64,000 nt of DNA from Halococcus saccharolyticus DSM 5350 (lineage in GTDB: Archaea > Halobacteriota > Halobacteria > Halobacteriales > Halococcaceae): NCBI RefSeq assembly GCF_000336915.1, contig NZ_AOMD01000009.1:1-64000 (forward strand). The letters are read 5' to 3'. Position numbers and translations under genes: made by a program. Below, piece by piece: positions 7,901 through 16,682 of this stretch; the first letter of the stretch is position 1, and each line of letters starts with the position of its first letter. The notes below the pieces were generated by a model, which saw nothing but the letters and a program-made list of their open reading frames with translations, had not been told where the DNA came from and made no database searches.

Positions 7901-8934
7901 TGGCGGAGTACCGCGAGGCAAGCGGTGACCGGCCCGGTGGAGCGGATCCCGGCGACGACACCGACGACCAATCTGGACGAATCCGACGGTGGGTGAGCGA
8001 ACACGGCGTCCAGGCCACCGCGGTGCTCACGCTCGTGGTGTTCGGCGCGCTCTTCCTCTATGCCGACGCCGGTGCGGTCATTGAGGCCTTCTCCCGGTTC
8101 GAGTGGCCCGCGTTCGCCGCGGTGATCGGGCTTACCACCGTGGGCTACGCCTTCCGGTTCGGAAAGTGGGAGTTCTACCTCCGGGAACTCGGGGTCGAAA
8201 TACCCCTGAAAACCAGCCTCACGGTGTTTTTTAGCGGGCTGATGATGGTCGTCACTCCTGGCAAGGCCGGCGAGGTCTGGAAGGCGTGGCTGCTACGCGA
8301 CATGGAAGGAACTCCAGCCAGTCTCACGACCTCGGTGGTCGGAGCCGAGCGCGTGACCGACCTCGTCTCGCTCGCCATGCTCGCCGGCGTCGGCGTCGTG
8401 GCCTACGGCCGCTCGCCCACGGTGTTGGTCGTGTTCGCGGTCGCCTTCGCCGCCGGGATCGGGCTGCTCCAGTGGCGGGCGGGCTGTCTCCGACTGCTCG
8501 ATGCCGCCGCATCGCTCCCGGTCGTCGGCCAGTACGCCACGTCGCTCGAACGGTTCTACGAGAGCACCTACGCTCTCTTCCGACTCCGTCCGCTCTCGGT
8601 GGCCACGCTGCTGGGGATCATCGCGTGGGGGCTCGAAGGCGTCGCGCTCTGGATCGTGCTTGCGGGGTTCGGTATCGAGGCCGCGCTCCTCGTGGGAGTG
8701 TTCGTCTTCGCGCTCGGCTCCGTGATCGGTGCAGTCAGCATGCTGCCCGGCGGCCTCGGCGCGGCCGAGGCGAGCATGGCCGGCCTCCTGCTCACCTTCG
8801 GGATCTCCCAATCCGTCGCGGCGGGCGCGACGATGGTGATCCGGGTCGGTACGCTCTGGTACGCAGCGATTCTCGGATTCATCGTGTTCTCGGCGCACAA
8901 GTATCTCGCCGACGAGCCGAGTCCCGACGCATAA
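7900..8934 (+). CDS. lysylphosphatidylglycerol synthase TM-region/AglD-like flippase
   Basis: 344-residue membrane protein with a short polar N-terminus and about eight hydrophobic helices. It contains the UPF0104/LPG-synthase-TM signatures: GLTTVGYAFRFGKWEFYLR, FFSGLMMVVTPGKAGEVWKAWLLR and GAVSMLPGGLGAAEASM. Members occur in archaeal protein-glycosylation and lipid-linked sugar pathways, where they are thought to move lipid-linked sugars or build phosphodolichol sugars. Last gene of the UbiA-PHP operon. Convergent with the next gene, with a 41-bp gap. Confidence 0.85.
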   Translation: MAEYREASGDRPGGADPGDDTDDQSGRIRRWVSEHGVQATAVLTLVVFGALFLYADAGAVIEAFSRFEWPAFAAVIGLTTVGYAFRFGKWEFYLRELGVEIPLKTSLTVFFSGLMMVVTPGKAGEVWKAWLLRDMEGTPASLTTSVVGAERVTDLVSLAMLAGVGVVAYGRSPTVLVVFAVAFAAGIGLLQWRAGCLRLLDAAASLPVVGQYATSLERFYESTYALFRLRPLSVATLLGIIAWGLEGVALWIVLAGFGIEAALLVGVFVFALGSVIGAVSMLPGGLGAAEASMAGLLLTFGISQSVAAGATMVIRVGTLWYAAILGFIVFSAHKYLADEPSPDA

Positions 8935-8975
8935 CGACCCGGTGACGGTAGCCGTCCGTACTGATTGCTACACCC

Positions 8976-10373
8976 TCACCAGAGGTAGTCCCCAACGATC
9001 TGCATCAGGAGTGCCTGTCCGAACACCGCGGCCGCGAGCAGCGCTTCGCGCCGTCTCGTGGGGTCGGCAGCACGGAGTGCGGCGGCGACCGGCAGCATGA
9101 GGAACGGGTAGATGAACATCGCGCCGCGGGCGGTCTCGCCGGTGTGGTAGACGCCGACCGCAAACAGTCCGAGCAGCGATCCGGTCGCGATCCCGAAGAT
9201 GACGAGGGGCTCGCTGTCGATCCTGCTGAGACCACGTGCGGACCGCCACAGCACACCCACCCCGCGAACCGCGAGCACGGCGAGGACCGGCGTGAAAAAG
9301 AGCGCGATCTCGGCGACGTTCTCAACCCGCGTGGTGAGATAGCGCAACGGCTCGGCGAGCGGGAAGAACCCGTTCGGGTTCTGCTGGTGAGAAGCGGTCA
9401 GAAACGAGGCGATGTAGTCGTAGCCGAAGACGACGTTCACGAGGGCGTAGATCCCGAGCGACGAGAGGCCGATCACGACGAGGGGTGCGATGCGGTCGCG
9501 GCGCAGGAGCGCGAGCCCGACGAGCACAGGTCCGAGAAACACGGTCATGAACGTCTGAGAGGCGGCGACGAACAAGCAGGCGAGCGTGCCGAACGTCGCT
9601 ATGACCTGTGAGTCGCGGGTGAAGCAGTAGATCGCGCCGAGTGCCGCCACAGTAATGAGCGCGTCGAGGGTCGTGAGGTAGTAGATCTGGACCGCTGGTA
9701 GGAGCACGAACAGGTATGTGGTGTACTGTGCGACATCGCGCGGGTAGTACGTCGCGAGTAGTCGGTGAAGAAGAAGCGCCGAGAGCGCGAGTGAACCGAT
9801 CCCGACCGCGAGTGAGACAGCGCGTGTCGACGGCAGGAGCGTGTCGAGGATCCAGAACGACAGTACGGCTCCCGGCGGGTGGGTCCGGGCGTGAAGCGGG
9901 AGCCCCAGCTGGTTCGCCTCGAACGTCTCGACGAACGCGACCGGATCGGTGATCGTGACCGCCGCACGGTAGTACGACCCGCCGTTGGCGATCGGTCTGA
10001 TGAGTCCGGCTTGGTGACCCTGTGTGAGCGTGGTGAGCACGAGCAGCACCGTCCCGGCAACGACGACCGGCCAGAGGCTGGTACGATCGAACCACCGCAG
10101 ATACACGGTCGCAACCGTGAAAACGACGATCGCGAGCACGACCAACACCGCGACGCGCGAGGCCTCGAGACGGCCGAGCCGAACCGCGAACTTGCTGATC
10201 GGCCAGTGGATCGGTACCCCGACGTCGTTGTCGAGGATCGTGCGGTAGAAAAACCGGACGAAGACGTTGAAAAATATCAGTGACGCGACCGTCACCCAGC
10301 CCGCAACGATGATCTCACGGAGCGAGAACAGTCCCGGGTGCGCTCCGGAGTCGGTGCCGCCAGCCATGTCCAC
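8976..10373 (-). CDS. polytopic membrane protein, GT-C-glycosyltransferase-like
   Basis: 465 residues with roughly eleven predicted transmembrane helices spread along the chain. An extracytoplasmic-type loop near residues 160-170 reads LHARTHPPGAVLSF; H-P-P-G loops of this kind occur in GT-C enzymes that use polyprenyl-phosphate sugars. No acidic D-E/D-x-D pair is obvious, so catalytic activity is not certain. Start is ATG 10373 or 10367. Its position next to the UbiA/PHP/flippase operon suggests it might use the same lipid-linked pentose donor, which is speculative. Confidence 0.6.
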   Translation of the reverse strand: MDMAGGTDSGAHPGLFSLREIIVAGWVTVASLIFFNVFVRFFYRTILDNDVGVPIHWPISKFAVRLGRLEASRVAVLVVLAIVVFTVATVYLRWFDRTSLWPVVVAGTVLLVLTTLTQGHQAGLIRPIANGGSYYRAAVTITDPVAFVETFEANQLGLPLHARTHPPGAVLSFWILDTLLPSTRAVSLAVGIGSLALSALLLHRLLATYYPRDVAQYTTYLFVLLPAVQIYYLTTLDALITVAALGAIYCFTRDSQVIATFGTLACLFVAASQTFMTVFLGPVLVGLALLRRDRIAPLVVIGLSSLGIYALVNVVFGYDYIASFLTASHQQNPNGFFPLAEPLRYLTTRVENVAEIALFFTPVLAVLAVRGVGVLWRSARGLSRIDSEPLVIFGIATGSLLGLFAVGVYHTGETARGAMFIYPFLMLPVAAALRAADPTRRREALLAAAVFGQALLMQIVGDYLW

Positions 10374-10475
10374 CTCTCCGATCGATGGGGTTTAGGCACT
10401 TCCGTCTCGCCGCAGACACGATCGTGGAACGAATCGGCTCGCCTGTGGCCCACGGTATCTGCGACGAGCTATCGA

Positions 10476-10799
10476 TCAGGCCCCGCCGCGGTTCGCCGCG
10501 TTGGAGCCGGGCGTGTACTCCCAGAACCCGTTTGCGCGCATCGCCTCGCCGACCCGCCGGTGCATCGTCTGAATGTCCCCGATCTCCTCGTCCTCGACGC
10601 TGTCGAAGATCTCACGGAGGCTTACGACCCGCTCGTGGTTGAGTCGGATCGGGTCGTCGCCGTGTGCCTCGACGAACTCGGCGACATCGAGCGGGAAGTC
10701 CTCCTCGTCGTCGACTTTCTTCGCCACGATCGCCTGTCCGTACTTGCGCATCCCCTCGCTGCCCTCCTCGCCGTCGGGATCGTGCGGCCAGTCAGCCAT
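10476..10799 (-). CDS. small conserved haloarchaeal protein (DUF5785-like)
   Basis: 107 residues, acidic, no membrane segment. The start MADWPHDPDGEEGSEGMRKYG and the middle block FPLDVAEFVEAHGDDPIRL resemble a haloarchaeal-only family that I recall as DUF5785. Function unknown. It stands alone between two membrane glycosyltransferase-like genes on the same strand. Confidence 0.7.
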   Translation of the reverse strand: MADWPHDPDGEEGSEGMRKYGQAIVAKKVDDEEDFPLDVAEFVEAHGDDPIRLNHERVVSLREIFDSVEDEEIGDIQTMHRRVGEAMRANGFWEYTPGSNAANRGGA

Positions 10800-10888
10800 A
10801 CCGGCCGATGGATCGGTCGGCGCAAAAGGGTTGCTGCTCGCCGTCGGGCGACGAGGTATGTGGGTTCCCGTGATGGTGCGATCGTGGT

Positions 10889-12157
10889 TCAGTCGTCATC
10901 CGTCAACCACTCGCCATCGTCATCCAGCGGCGTCCAACTGTACTCGTCCGTCGACTCTCTGACGAGGCGCTCGGTGCCGTCGTGGTCCGCGATCGCTCCG
11001 GGTTCGAGCTCCGGATGCTCGACTTCGATTTCCGTCGGAGAGACCTTCTCCGTGACCTCGAATCGCTCGATCGGCCGGACGATGCCCCACAACGCCCCGA
11101 CGGCGTGGAACAGCGCCGCCAGCGGGGTCAGCACCACGAACACCGGCCACAGCACGGGATGTTTGCGATAGCCGACGACGCCAGCGAACATGTAGACGAA
11201 GAGGATGCCGAACAGTCCGATCGAGAGCACCGTGTATAGCCGGCGGTACGGAAACGCGTTCGGAAGGAACGTCGCCGCCGCGACGAGCGCCGGAACGACC
11301 GGCGAGAACCCCCACGCGATCGCCCGAGTGAGATAGAGCGGGCGGTAGCGTCGGGGCAACAGCGAACCGTCTCTAACCGTTCCGGACATCCACCGTCGAC
11401 GCTGCTTGATCATCGCCCGGAGCGAGGGCGGAGCCTGGTTCCGGAACCGTGCGTCGACGAGACGATAGGATACCTCACTCCGGTCGGCGGCCCGCCAGAT
11501 GAAGTTCGTGTCTTCCGTGATGGTAGCGACGTCCCACGTGATCTGCTGTTCGATCGAGTGGCGAACCGCGATCCCGCCACCCCACGCGTACAGCGGGTAC
11601 GAGAGGCGGTGGAAACCGTACTGTTCGAACTGGTAGCCCACCCGGAACACCTCACAGAAATACGTCAACCACGACCCCGTGTAGAGTGGTTTCTCGGTGA
11701 ACTGGACGAAATCGGCGTCCGGAAGTCCAGTGAAGCCGGTCACGAGCGTGTCCTCATCGAGATAGAGCACGTACTCCTTGTCACAGTCGACGTTGCGCCG
11801 CGCCCATTCGAGCGCCCGGCCCTTGTTGGTGGCCGTACAGTCGAACGACTCGGGGACGACGTGGACGGTCGCGCCGTCGATGTCGATTTCTCGCTCACTC
11901 ACTACGCGCACGTCGTCGATTCCGTCGGGGATCGAATCCACCGTTCCCTGAACGACCGCCTCCGCGCCGATCGTGAGCACCCGGACCTGGACGTCTTCGA
12001 CGCCCCACTCCTCGGTCCTGTTTTTACCTCTCCAGCCCCACGAGAAGCCAGCGGTCTCGACGAGCCACCACAGCGCCGAGAGGCCGTAGAGTCCAAGGAC
12101 GACCCACAGCGAAACGACCATGACGAGAAAAAGCGTGTCTTCGAGGACGAGCACCAT
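10889..12157 (-). CDS. membrane-bound family 2 glycosyltransferase, processive type
   Basis: 422 residues: one N-terminal helix (residues 5-35), a cytoplasmic GT-A domain, then three to four C-terminal helices and an acidic tail. Visible motifs are the metal-binding D134-E-D136, a TED motif (TITEDTNF) near residue 215 and K-QRRRW near residue 258. The Q-x-x-R-W signature is typical of processive beta-glycosyltransferases such as cellulose, hyaluronan and Egghead-type enzymes. Probably makes or extends a surface polysaccharide or glycolipid. An AT-rich TATA-like element lies about 30 bp upstream of the ATG. No synthase partner gene is adjacent. Confidence 0.85.
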   Translation of the reverse strand: MVLVLEDTLFLVMVVSLWVVLGLYGLSALWWLVETAGFSWGWRGKNRTEEWGVEDVQVRVLTIGAEAVVQGTVDSIPDGIDDVRVVSEREIDIDGATVHVVPESFDCTATNKGRALEWARRNVDCDKEYVLYLDEDTLVTGFTGLPDADFVQFTEKPLYTGSWLTYFCEVFRVGYQFEQYGFHRLSYPLYAWGGGIAVRHSIEQQITWDVATITEDTNFIWRAADRSEVSYRLVDARFRNQAPPSLRAMIKQRRRWMSGTVRDGSLLPRRYRPLYLTRAIAWGFSPVVPALVAAATFLPNAFPYRRLYTVLSIGLFGILFVYMFAGVVGYRKHPVLWPVFVVLTPLAALFHAVGALWGIVRPIERFEVTEKVSPTEIEVEHPELEPGAIADHDGTERLVRESTDEYSWTPLDDDGEWLTDDD

Positions 12158-12180
12158 ACAGCGAAACGAATACTGGATTG

Positions 12181-12200
12181 CCTAATATTAAATAGTATTC
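12181..12200 (-). promoter_or_regulatory. TATA-like promoter of the GT2 gene
   Basis: The minus strand reads TATTTAATATTAGG within an otherwise GC-rich region, centred about 31 bp upstream of the ATG at 12157. This is a strong archaeal TATA candidate for a short-leader transcript. Confidence 0.6.
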
Positions 12201-12247
12201 ATCGTGACCCTTGCTAACCGGTAGTCGAATGCGGACTCAGAGAAACG

Positions 12248-12269
12248 CGGTGGGGATGGGATTCGAACC
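12248..12269 (-). repeat. duplicate of tRNA-Ser 3' end (att-like remnant)
   Basis: 22 bp identical to the last 22 bp of the tRNA-Ser gene (12399-12420): part of the T-arm, the acceptor 3' strand and the discriminator. A further 10-bp partial match (gattcgaacc) lies at 12320-12329. Duplicated tRNA 3' ends usually mark att sites of integrated elements. Only about 130 bp remains between the copies, so any element has been lost or reduced to a scar. Confidence 0.7.
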
Positions 12270-12398
12270 ACGGTCGATCGCTTCCTTCCTCACTTCGCTC
12301 GGAAGACTGCGCTCTCCCTGATTCGAACCCCAGCGTCTCGATTGCTTGCCCACGCGTTGCTCGCGCACAGGGCGCTCGCAGGTGTGTTCGCAATCCAT

Positions 12399-12482
12399 CG
12401 GTGGGGATGGGATTCGAACCCATGAGGCCATAGGGCCACCTGTTTTCAAGACAGGCGCGATAGTCCACTCTGCCACCCCACC
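12399..12482 (-). tRNA. tRNA-Ser(UGA)
   Basis: 84-nt tRNA on the minus strand. The acceptor stem pairs GGTGGGG with CCCCACC perfectly, with discriminator G73 as expected for serine. The anticodon arm is CCTGT-CTTGAAA-ACAGG, giving anticodon UGA. A long variable arm (class II tRNA) and a T-arm ATGGG-TTCGAAT-CCCAT are visible. CCA is not encoded. Its 3' end is duplicated downstream. Confidence 0.95.
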
Positions 12483-12508
12483 GCGCTCGGGTCTATCGAC
12501 CCACGCAC

Positions 12509-13285
12509 CTAATCGCTGTCGGTATTCGGTTTCGAAAGCGCGAGGCCGCTCTCGTCTTCGACGAGTTCCACCCCGAGATCGTCGAGACACGCGGCGGTCC
12601 GTGCCGGGATCTCACGGCCGGCGCGCCGGCGCGCCCGGATCAGCGAGAGCGCACCGATCAGGTCCTCGCGGGTCTCGATGACGGGGGCCATTGGACCGAA
12701 GTCGACCTCGTGGCCGGCGTCGTGCGCGCGATCGGTCAGCGTCTCGATCGCGGGCGGTGCGTCGGCGTCCTCGAAATCGATGGGCGACGCGAAGCCGGCG
12801 TAGTGAACCCGGCCTTCCGACGTCGGCCCGAGCACGACGTCGCTCCGACGGAGTTTCATCGCCATCCCGTCGAGGGCGCTGCGCGTCAGGAAGGGGACGG
12901 TGGGTTCGATCACCGCCACCGAACCCGCTTCCTCGGTATCGAGCAGGTGGCTCACGGTGTTACCCATGCGAGCCGCGAACGTCGAGCCGACCTGAACCTC
13001 GTAGCGCGCTGCCTCCGGATCGTCGAGCGCCGCGTCGGCGAGCGCCCGCACCGCGCTTTCGGCGTCGTCAGCGTCCTCGCCGCTACGTTCCTCCGGCAAG
13101 TCCTCGTCGGATCGGTAGTTGACGAGCAGTTCGCTCGCGCTGGCTTCGACCGCCCGAAGGGTGTCGGCACACATTGCGGCGTAGAGGTCGGCGGCCTCGG
13201 CTTTCGAGAGCGACGTCGTCGCCGCCAGCTCGGACAGAACGACTCCCTCGTGCGGCGGATCACAGAGCACGGCGGTAGTGGGCAT
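12509..13285 (-). CDS. DUF2064/nucleotidyltransferase-like protein
   Basis: 258 residues, acidic. The N-terminus (MPTTAVLCDPPHEG) and the segment FLTRSALDGMAMKLRRSDVVLGPTSEG resemble proteins of the DUF2064/TIGR04282 group, a GT-A-like fold related to CofC and MobA-type nucleotidyltransferases. The middle carries the acidic block about residues 65-75 that is probably a halophilic insertion. No metal-binding D-x-D is obvious, so activity is uncertain. The ATG at 13285 gives the family-like N-terminus; a longer open frame upstream has no family match. It ends 26 bp before the tRNA-Ser gene. Confidence 0.6.
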   Translation of the reverse strand: MPTTAVLCDPPHEGVVLSELAATTSLSKAEAADLYAAMCADTLRAVEASASELLVNYRSDEDLPEERSGEDADDAESAVRALADAALDDPEAARYEVQVGSTFAARMGNTVSHLLDTEEAGSVAVIEPTVPFLTRSALDGMAMKLRRSDVVLGPTSEGRVHYAGFASPIDFEDADAPPAIETLTDRAHDAGHEVDFGPMAPVIETREDLIGALSLIRARRRAGREIPARTAACLDDLGVELVEDESGLALSKPNTDSD

Positions 13286-13409
13286 AGTCGATATCGTCGT
13301 CGTGGTCCCTTCAACGACGCGGGTCGGATGCGGCGAACGTCGAACCGTGGTCGCCGTCCCAACGATGCGGCCGGTGGCGGTTTCGGGCGGACCGCGAATC
13401 TTATGAACG

Positions 13410-13895
13410 ATGGCCGTGTCCAATGGTACGAAAACAATGGTCTCCGACAACGCGGCTGGTTCGTCGTGGGGCGTCCCACAATGGCTCCTCTCGGGGCTCA
13501 GCGCCGCCGACGAGACCGATCGGCCGACCGGGTCGATCCCGCTCTCGACCGAGACTGTCTGCGAGCTGATCAGCAACGCCCGCCGGCGCGCGGTCATTCA
13601 CCACGTCTCGGCGCTCGATTCCGACGAAAACGTCCGAATGGGCGATCTCGCACGAACGATCGCGGGCGAGGAAAACGACATCGCACCGACGGCGGTTTCG
13701 GCGGAGCAACGCAAGACCGTCTACGTCTCCCTGCTCCAGAATCACCTCCCGAAGCTCGATTCGGCCGGTGTGGTCGACTGGAACGACCGTTCGGGTGACA
13801 TCTCCCACGGCCAGTCAGTCGACGAACTCGCGGCGCTGGTCGAGTCGATCGAACGCGCCTGCGAGCCAGAACGCGAACACGAACGAGTCGCGTAA
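13410..13895 (+). CDS. DUF7344-type winged-helix protein
   Basis: 161 residues. The central part, about residues 48-130 (STETVCELISNARRRAVIHH ... RKTVYVSLLQNHLPKL ... GVVDWN), is the haloarchaeal winged-helix domain found in many small predicted regulators (DUF7344). It probably binds DNA; target genes are unknown. The start is ATG 13410 or 13437. A TATA-like CTTATGAA near 13398-13407 better fits the 13437 start as a leaderless transcript. Divergent from the DUF2064-like gene. Confidence 0.75.
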   Translation: MAVSNGTKTMVSDNAAGSSWGVPQWLLSGLSAADETDRPTGSIPLSTETVCELISNARRRAVIHHVSALDSDENVRMGDLARTIAGEENDIAPTAVSAEQRKTVYVSLLQNHLPKLDSAGVVDWNDRSGDISHGQSVDELAALVESIERACEPEREHERVA

Positions 13896-13917
13896 TCGAC
13901 CCCCGACAGCTCCATCC

Positions 13918-14115
13918 ATGCGTGCTTCACAACTCGTTGCCGGCCTCGTGGTCGCTGGGACGCTCCTCGCAGGGATCGGTGCGCTCGTAACGCTCGCCCT
14001 CTCGTCGCTCCAGCTCGCGGCCGTGATCGTCGTGGCGCTCGCCGCCCTCTACGTCGTGGCTGCAAGCGCAGTTGGCAGCCGCTCACGGCGGTGGCTTGCG
14101 AACCCATACTGGTGA
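13918..14115 (+). CDS. small membrane protein
   Basis: 65 residues with two hydrophobic helices (about residues 6-28 and 33-52) and a short basic C-terminus (SRSRRWLANPYW). It begins 22 bp after the winged-helix gene and is probably co-transcribed with it. No known family recognised. Confidence 0.55.
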   Translation: MRASQLVAGLVVAGTLLAGIGALVTLALSSLQLAAVIVVALAALYVVAASAVGSRSRRWLANPYW

Positions 14116-14198
14116 CCCAATACGGAGGAATCGACCCGTGAACGGTCCCGGCATCTGCGGGCCGGGTGCTTACCCGTGGCGATCACCGATACATACCT

Positions 14199-14438
14199 GT
14201 GAGGACACCCCAGGAACTGCGGACTACCGACGACCGGGGTACCGTGGTCACTGAATACGAATACGACGACGGCAGCCTCGTCGCCGTGGATTTCGGGGCC
14301 GATCGCGGCGATCTCGCGGTCGATGTCCTCGACGACACGGCGATCGTGGTCGCCAGCGACGAACAGTTCGAGTTCGAACTCCCCGATGAGGCCACCGAAG
14401 TCGCCGCCAACAACGGCGTCCTCACGATCACGGAGTGA
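14199..14438 (+). CDS. small Hsp20-like/DUF7127-type protein
   Basis: 79 residues, very acidic, all-beta pattern: EYEYDDGSLVAVDF, DLAVDVLDDTAIVV and an end VAANNGVLTITE. The closing NGVLTI is typical of alpha-crystallin/Hsp20 folds; haloarchaea have a short version annotated DUF7127. The GTG at 14199 gives the usual N-terminus (RTPQELRTTDD). Function probably structural or chaperone-like, unproven. Confidence 0.6.
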   Translation: MRTPQELRTTDDRGTVVTEYEYDDGSLVAVDFGADRGDLAVDVLDDTAIVVASDEQFEFELPDEATEVAANNGVLTITE

Positions 14439-14491
14439 GGCGACGGCGGAGGAACCAAACGGCCTGCTCGCGCCGGCACTGTCGGTTCGTC

Positions 14492-16165
14492 TCAGTCGCG
14501 TTTCGTCGTCGCATCCCCGTTCTCTGATTCGCGCTCGCGGAGTTTTCGGCGCTGTATCTTGCCGGTCGTGGTCTGCGGGAGGCTCTCGACGAACGCAATC
14601 TCCCGCGGGTACTCGTACTTCGCGAGACGATCACGGACGAGTTGCTGTATCCCCTCGCGCAGCTCGTCGGAACCCGATACGCCCGCGACGGGCTGGACGA
14701 ATGCCTTGATGATATCGCCGCGGGTCTCGTCGGGGACGCCGATGACGCCGACCTGCTCAACGGACGCGTGATCAAGGATCGCCGCCTCGACCTCGCCCGG
14801 CCCGACGCGATAGCCGCTCGTGATGATGAGGTCGTCGTCGCGGGCTTTGAACCACAGATACCCGTCCTCGTCGCGGATCCCGAGATCGCCGGTCAGATGC
14901 CAGCCGTCGACGGTGGCGGCTGCGGTCTTTTCCGGCTCGTTCCAGTACTCCTGAAAGATTACCGGGTCGTCGCCACGTCGGACGGCGATCTCGCCGGTTT
15001 CGCCGCGGGGACGCTCCGCGCCGGTCTCGGGATCGACGATCGCGACGTCGTGGCCCGGAACCGGTTTACCCATACTGCCTGGCTGGGCCGGAAACCAGTC
15101 CTGACTGTTGGTCACGAGCAGATTCGCCTCGGTCTGACCGTAGAGTTCGTTGACCACCACGCCGGCAAGCGCCTCGTCGGCCCAGTCGAGGATTTCGGGT
15201 GTGAGCGGCTCGCCGCCCGAACAGATCGCTTCGAGCGCGAGATCGTATCGCTCGGCCGGCTCGTCGATCCCCATCAGCATCCGTATCGCCGTCGGCGGGA
15301 CGAACGCTCCCGTCACGTCGAACTCCGCCATCAGTGAGAACGCGGTCTCGGGATCGAACCCCTCCATCGGGTAGCCGACGACGGGTTGGCCGTAGTGCCA
15401 GGCCGGGAAGACGAGGTCGCCGAGCGCGCCGATCCACGCCCAGTCGGCGGGCGTCCAGTAGACGCCGTCGAGGTCGTGTTCGAAGTACATCGCAAAGGCC
15501 GGACAGTGGCCGACCCAGACACCGTGACCGTGGAGCACTCCTTTGGGTGGGCCGGTTGAGCCGCTGGTGTAGAGAATGATCGCGGGCGTGTCGGCGTCCG
15601 TTTCGGCGGTCTCGAACCCCTCGTCAGCGAGACAGTCGGCGAACGCAACCGCACCCTCCGACGGAGTTCCGACGTCTGTAACGTCACCGGGTGTGGCCTC
15701 GACGACGTGTTCCAGCGCGTCGCAATCGGGGGCCACGTCGAGCGCGGTCCCGGTCACGTCAGGGTCGGTGACGACGGCTCGCGCGCCGCTGTCGTCGAGG
15801 CGATAGCGGAGGGCGTCAGTACCAAAGAGGACCGACAGCGGGAGCGAGATCGCGCCAAGCTTCCAGCATGCGAGATGGGTTAGGACGTTCTCGGGACGCT
15901 GAGGGAGGACGACCGCCACGCGATCACCGCGCTCGATCCCGCGTTCGGCGAGTCCGTTCGCCAGTCGATCCGAGAGCGCGTCGAGATCGCCGAACGTGTA
16001 CCTCTCGCGGCGGCCGTCGGGGGAGGCCTGGTAGAGTGCCGGCTGGTCGGGGTCGTGTTTCCCGACGAGATCGTGTGCGAGGTTGTAGTCGTCGGGCAGA
16101 TCCCACGCGAATCGCTCACGTGCCGTCTCGTAGCTGTCGTCGTCGAGGGTGAGTGTCCAAGTCAT
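14492..16165 (-). CDS. acyl-CoA synthetase (AMP-forming, medium-chain type)
   Basis: 557-residue ANL-superfamily ligase. The P-loop YTSGSTGPPKG is at residues 199-209, the A8 hinge segment is SGYRVGPGEVE, and the C-terminal catalytic lysine lies in TTGKIQRRK. It should activate a short- or medium-chain carboxylate to its CoA thioester via an acyl-adenylate. It is the last gene of a leftward run: small membrane protein, sodium:solute symporter, small unknown protein, then this ligase. That order implies uptake followed by activation of the same carboxylate. Confidence 0.9.
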   Translation of the reverse strand: MTWTLTLDDDSYETARERFAWDLPDDYNLAHDLVGKHDPDQPALYQASPDGRRERYTFGDLDALSDRLANGLAERGIERGDRVAVVLPQRPENVLTHLACWKLGAISLPLSVLFGTDALRYRLDDSGARAVVTDPDVTGTALDVAPDCDALEHVVEATPGDVTDVGTPSEGAVAFADCLADEGFETAETDADTPAIILYTSGSTGPPKGVLHGHGVWVGHCPAFAMYFEHDLDGVYWTPADWAWIGALGDLVFPAWHYGQPVVGYPMEGFDPETAFSLMAEFDVTGAFVPPTAIRMLMGIDEPAERYDLALEAICSGGEPLTPEILDWADEALAGVVVNELYGQTEANLLVTNSQDWFPAQPGSMGKPVPGHDVAIVDPETGAERPRGETGEIAVRRGDDPVIFQEYWNEPEKTAAATVDGWHLTGDLGIRDEDGYLWFKARDDDLIITSGYRVGPGEVEAAILDHASVEQVGVIGVPDETRGDIIKAFVQPVAGVSGSDELREGIQQLVRDRLAKYEYPREIAFVESLPQTTTGKIQRRKLRERESENGDATTKRD

Positions 16166-16208
16166 TGATCGTCGGTATCGTCAGTTGGAGTCCGGAAAAC
16201 GGTTCGCC

Positions 16209-16682
16209 TCAGAGGAAGGCGAGCCGGGGTGATTCGATTTCGACGTCCGCTCCGGCCAGCGCGTCGTGTTCGGCGAGCGTCTCGACGAGATCGGCCTGGT
16301 CGTCGCCACGGTTCGTGTTCGAGAGCGTCCACGACGTGCCGCCATCAGCGTCGTCCCACGTGAGCGTCAGCCGTGCCCGCCTGGTCCGAGTGCCCTCGCG
16401 GAGCCGGAGTGCCGTCACGGACGATAGCGGGACGGCGAAGTTCCGTTCGTCGAGGCCGATGGCCGCCTCGATCGTCGAGCAGTCATCGAGTGCGCGGCGA
16501 GTCGACTCCCCCATGTCGGCCCGGAGGAGGTGCGAGCTGAACGACTCGCCAGCAAAACACCAGGCGAGTCGGTCCTCGCCGATCAGCACCTCCCAGAACT
16601 CCAGCGAGGTCGGCCGATTCCGGAACCACTCGGTGAATCGTCCCTCAACGCTCGCCGAGGGCCGCACTTCGTGCTGGCTCAT
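16209..16682 (-). CDS. hypothetical protein in symporter/ligase operon
   Basis: 157 residues with no membrane segment. Beta-rich pattern with the blocks FRNRPTSLEFWEVLIGEDRLAW and LRLREGTRTRRARLTLTW, which resembles a PH-like or other small beta-barrel fold, but no family is recognised. Its ATG overlaps the symporter stop by 4 bp, so it is translationally coupled to the transporter. It may be a regulatory or accessory subunit of transport, which is a guess from position. Confidence 0.65.
   Translation of the reverse strand: MSQHEVRPSASVEGRFTEWFRNRPTSLEFWEVLIGEDRLAWCFAGESFSSHLLRADMGESTRRALDDCSTIEAAIGLDERNFAVPLSSVTALRLREGTRTRRARLTLTWDDADGGTSWTLSNTNRGDDQADLVETLAEHDALAGADVEIESPRLAFL

Noticed and set aside
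12240-12400. A second tRNA gene downstream of tRNA-Ser
   Set aside because: Only the T-arm and acceptor 3' part are present; no anticodon arm or 5' acceptor strand can be drawn.
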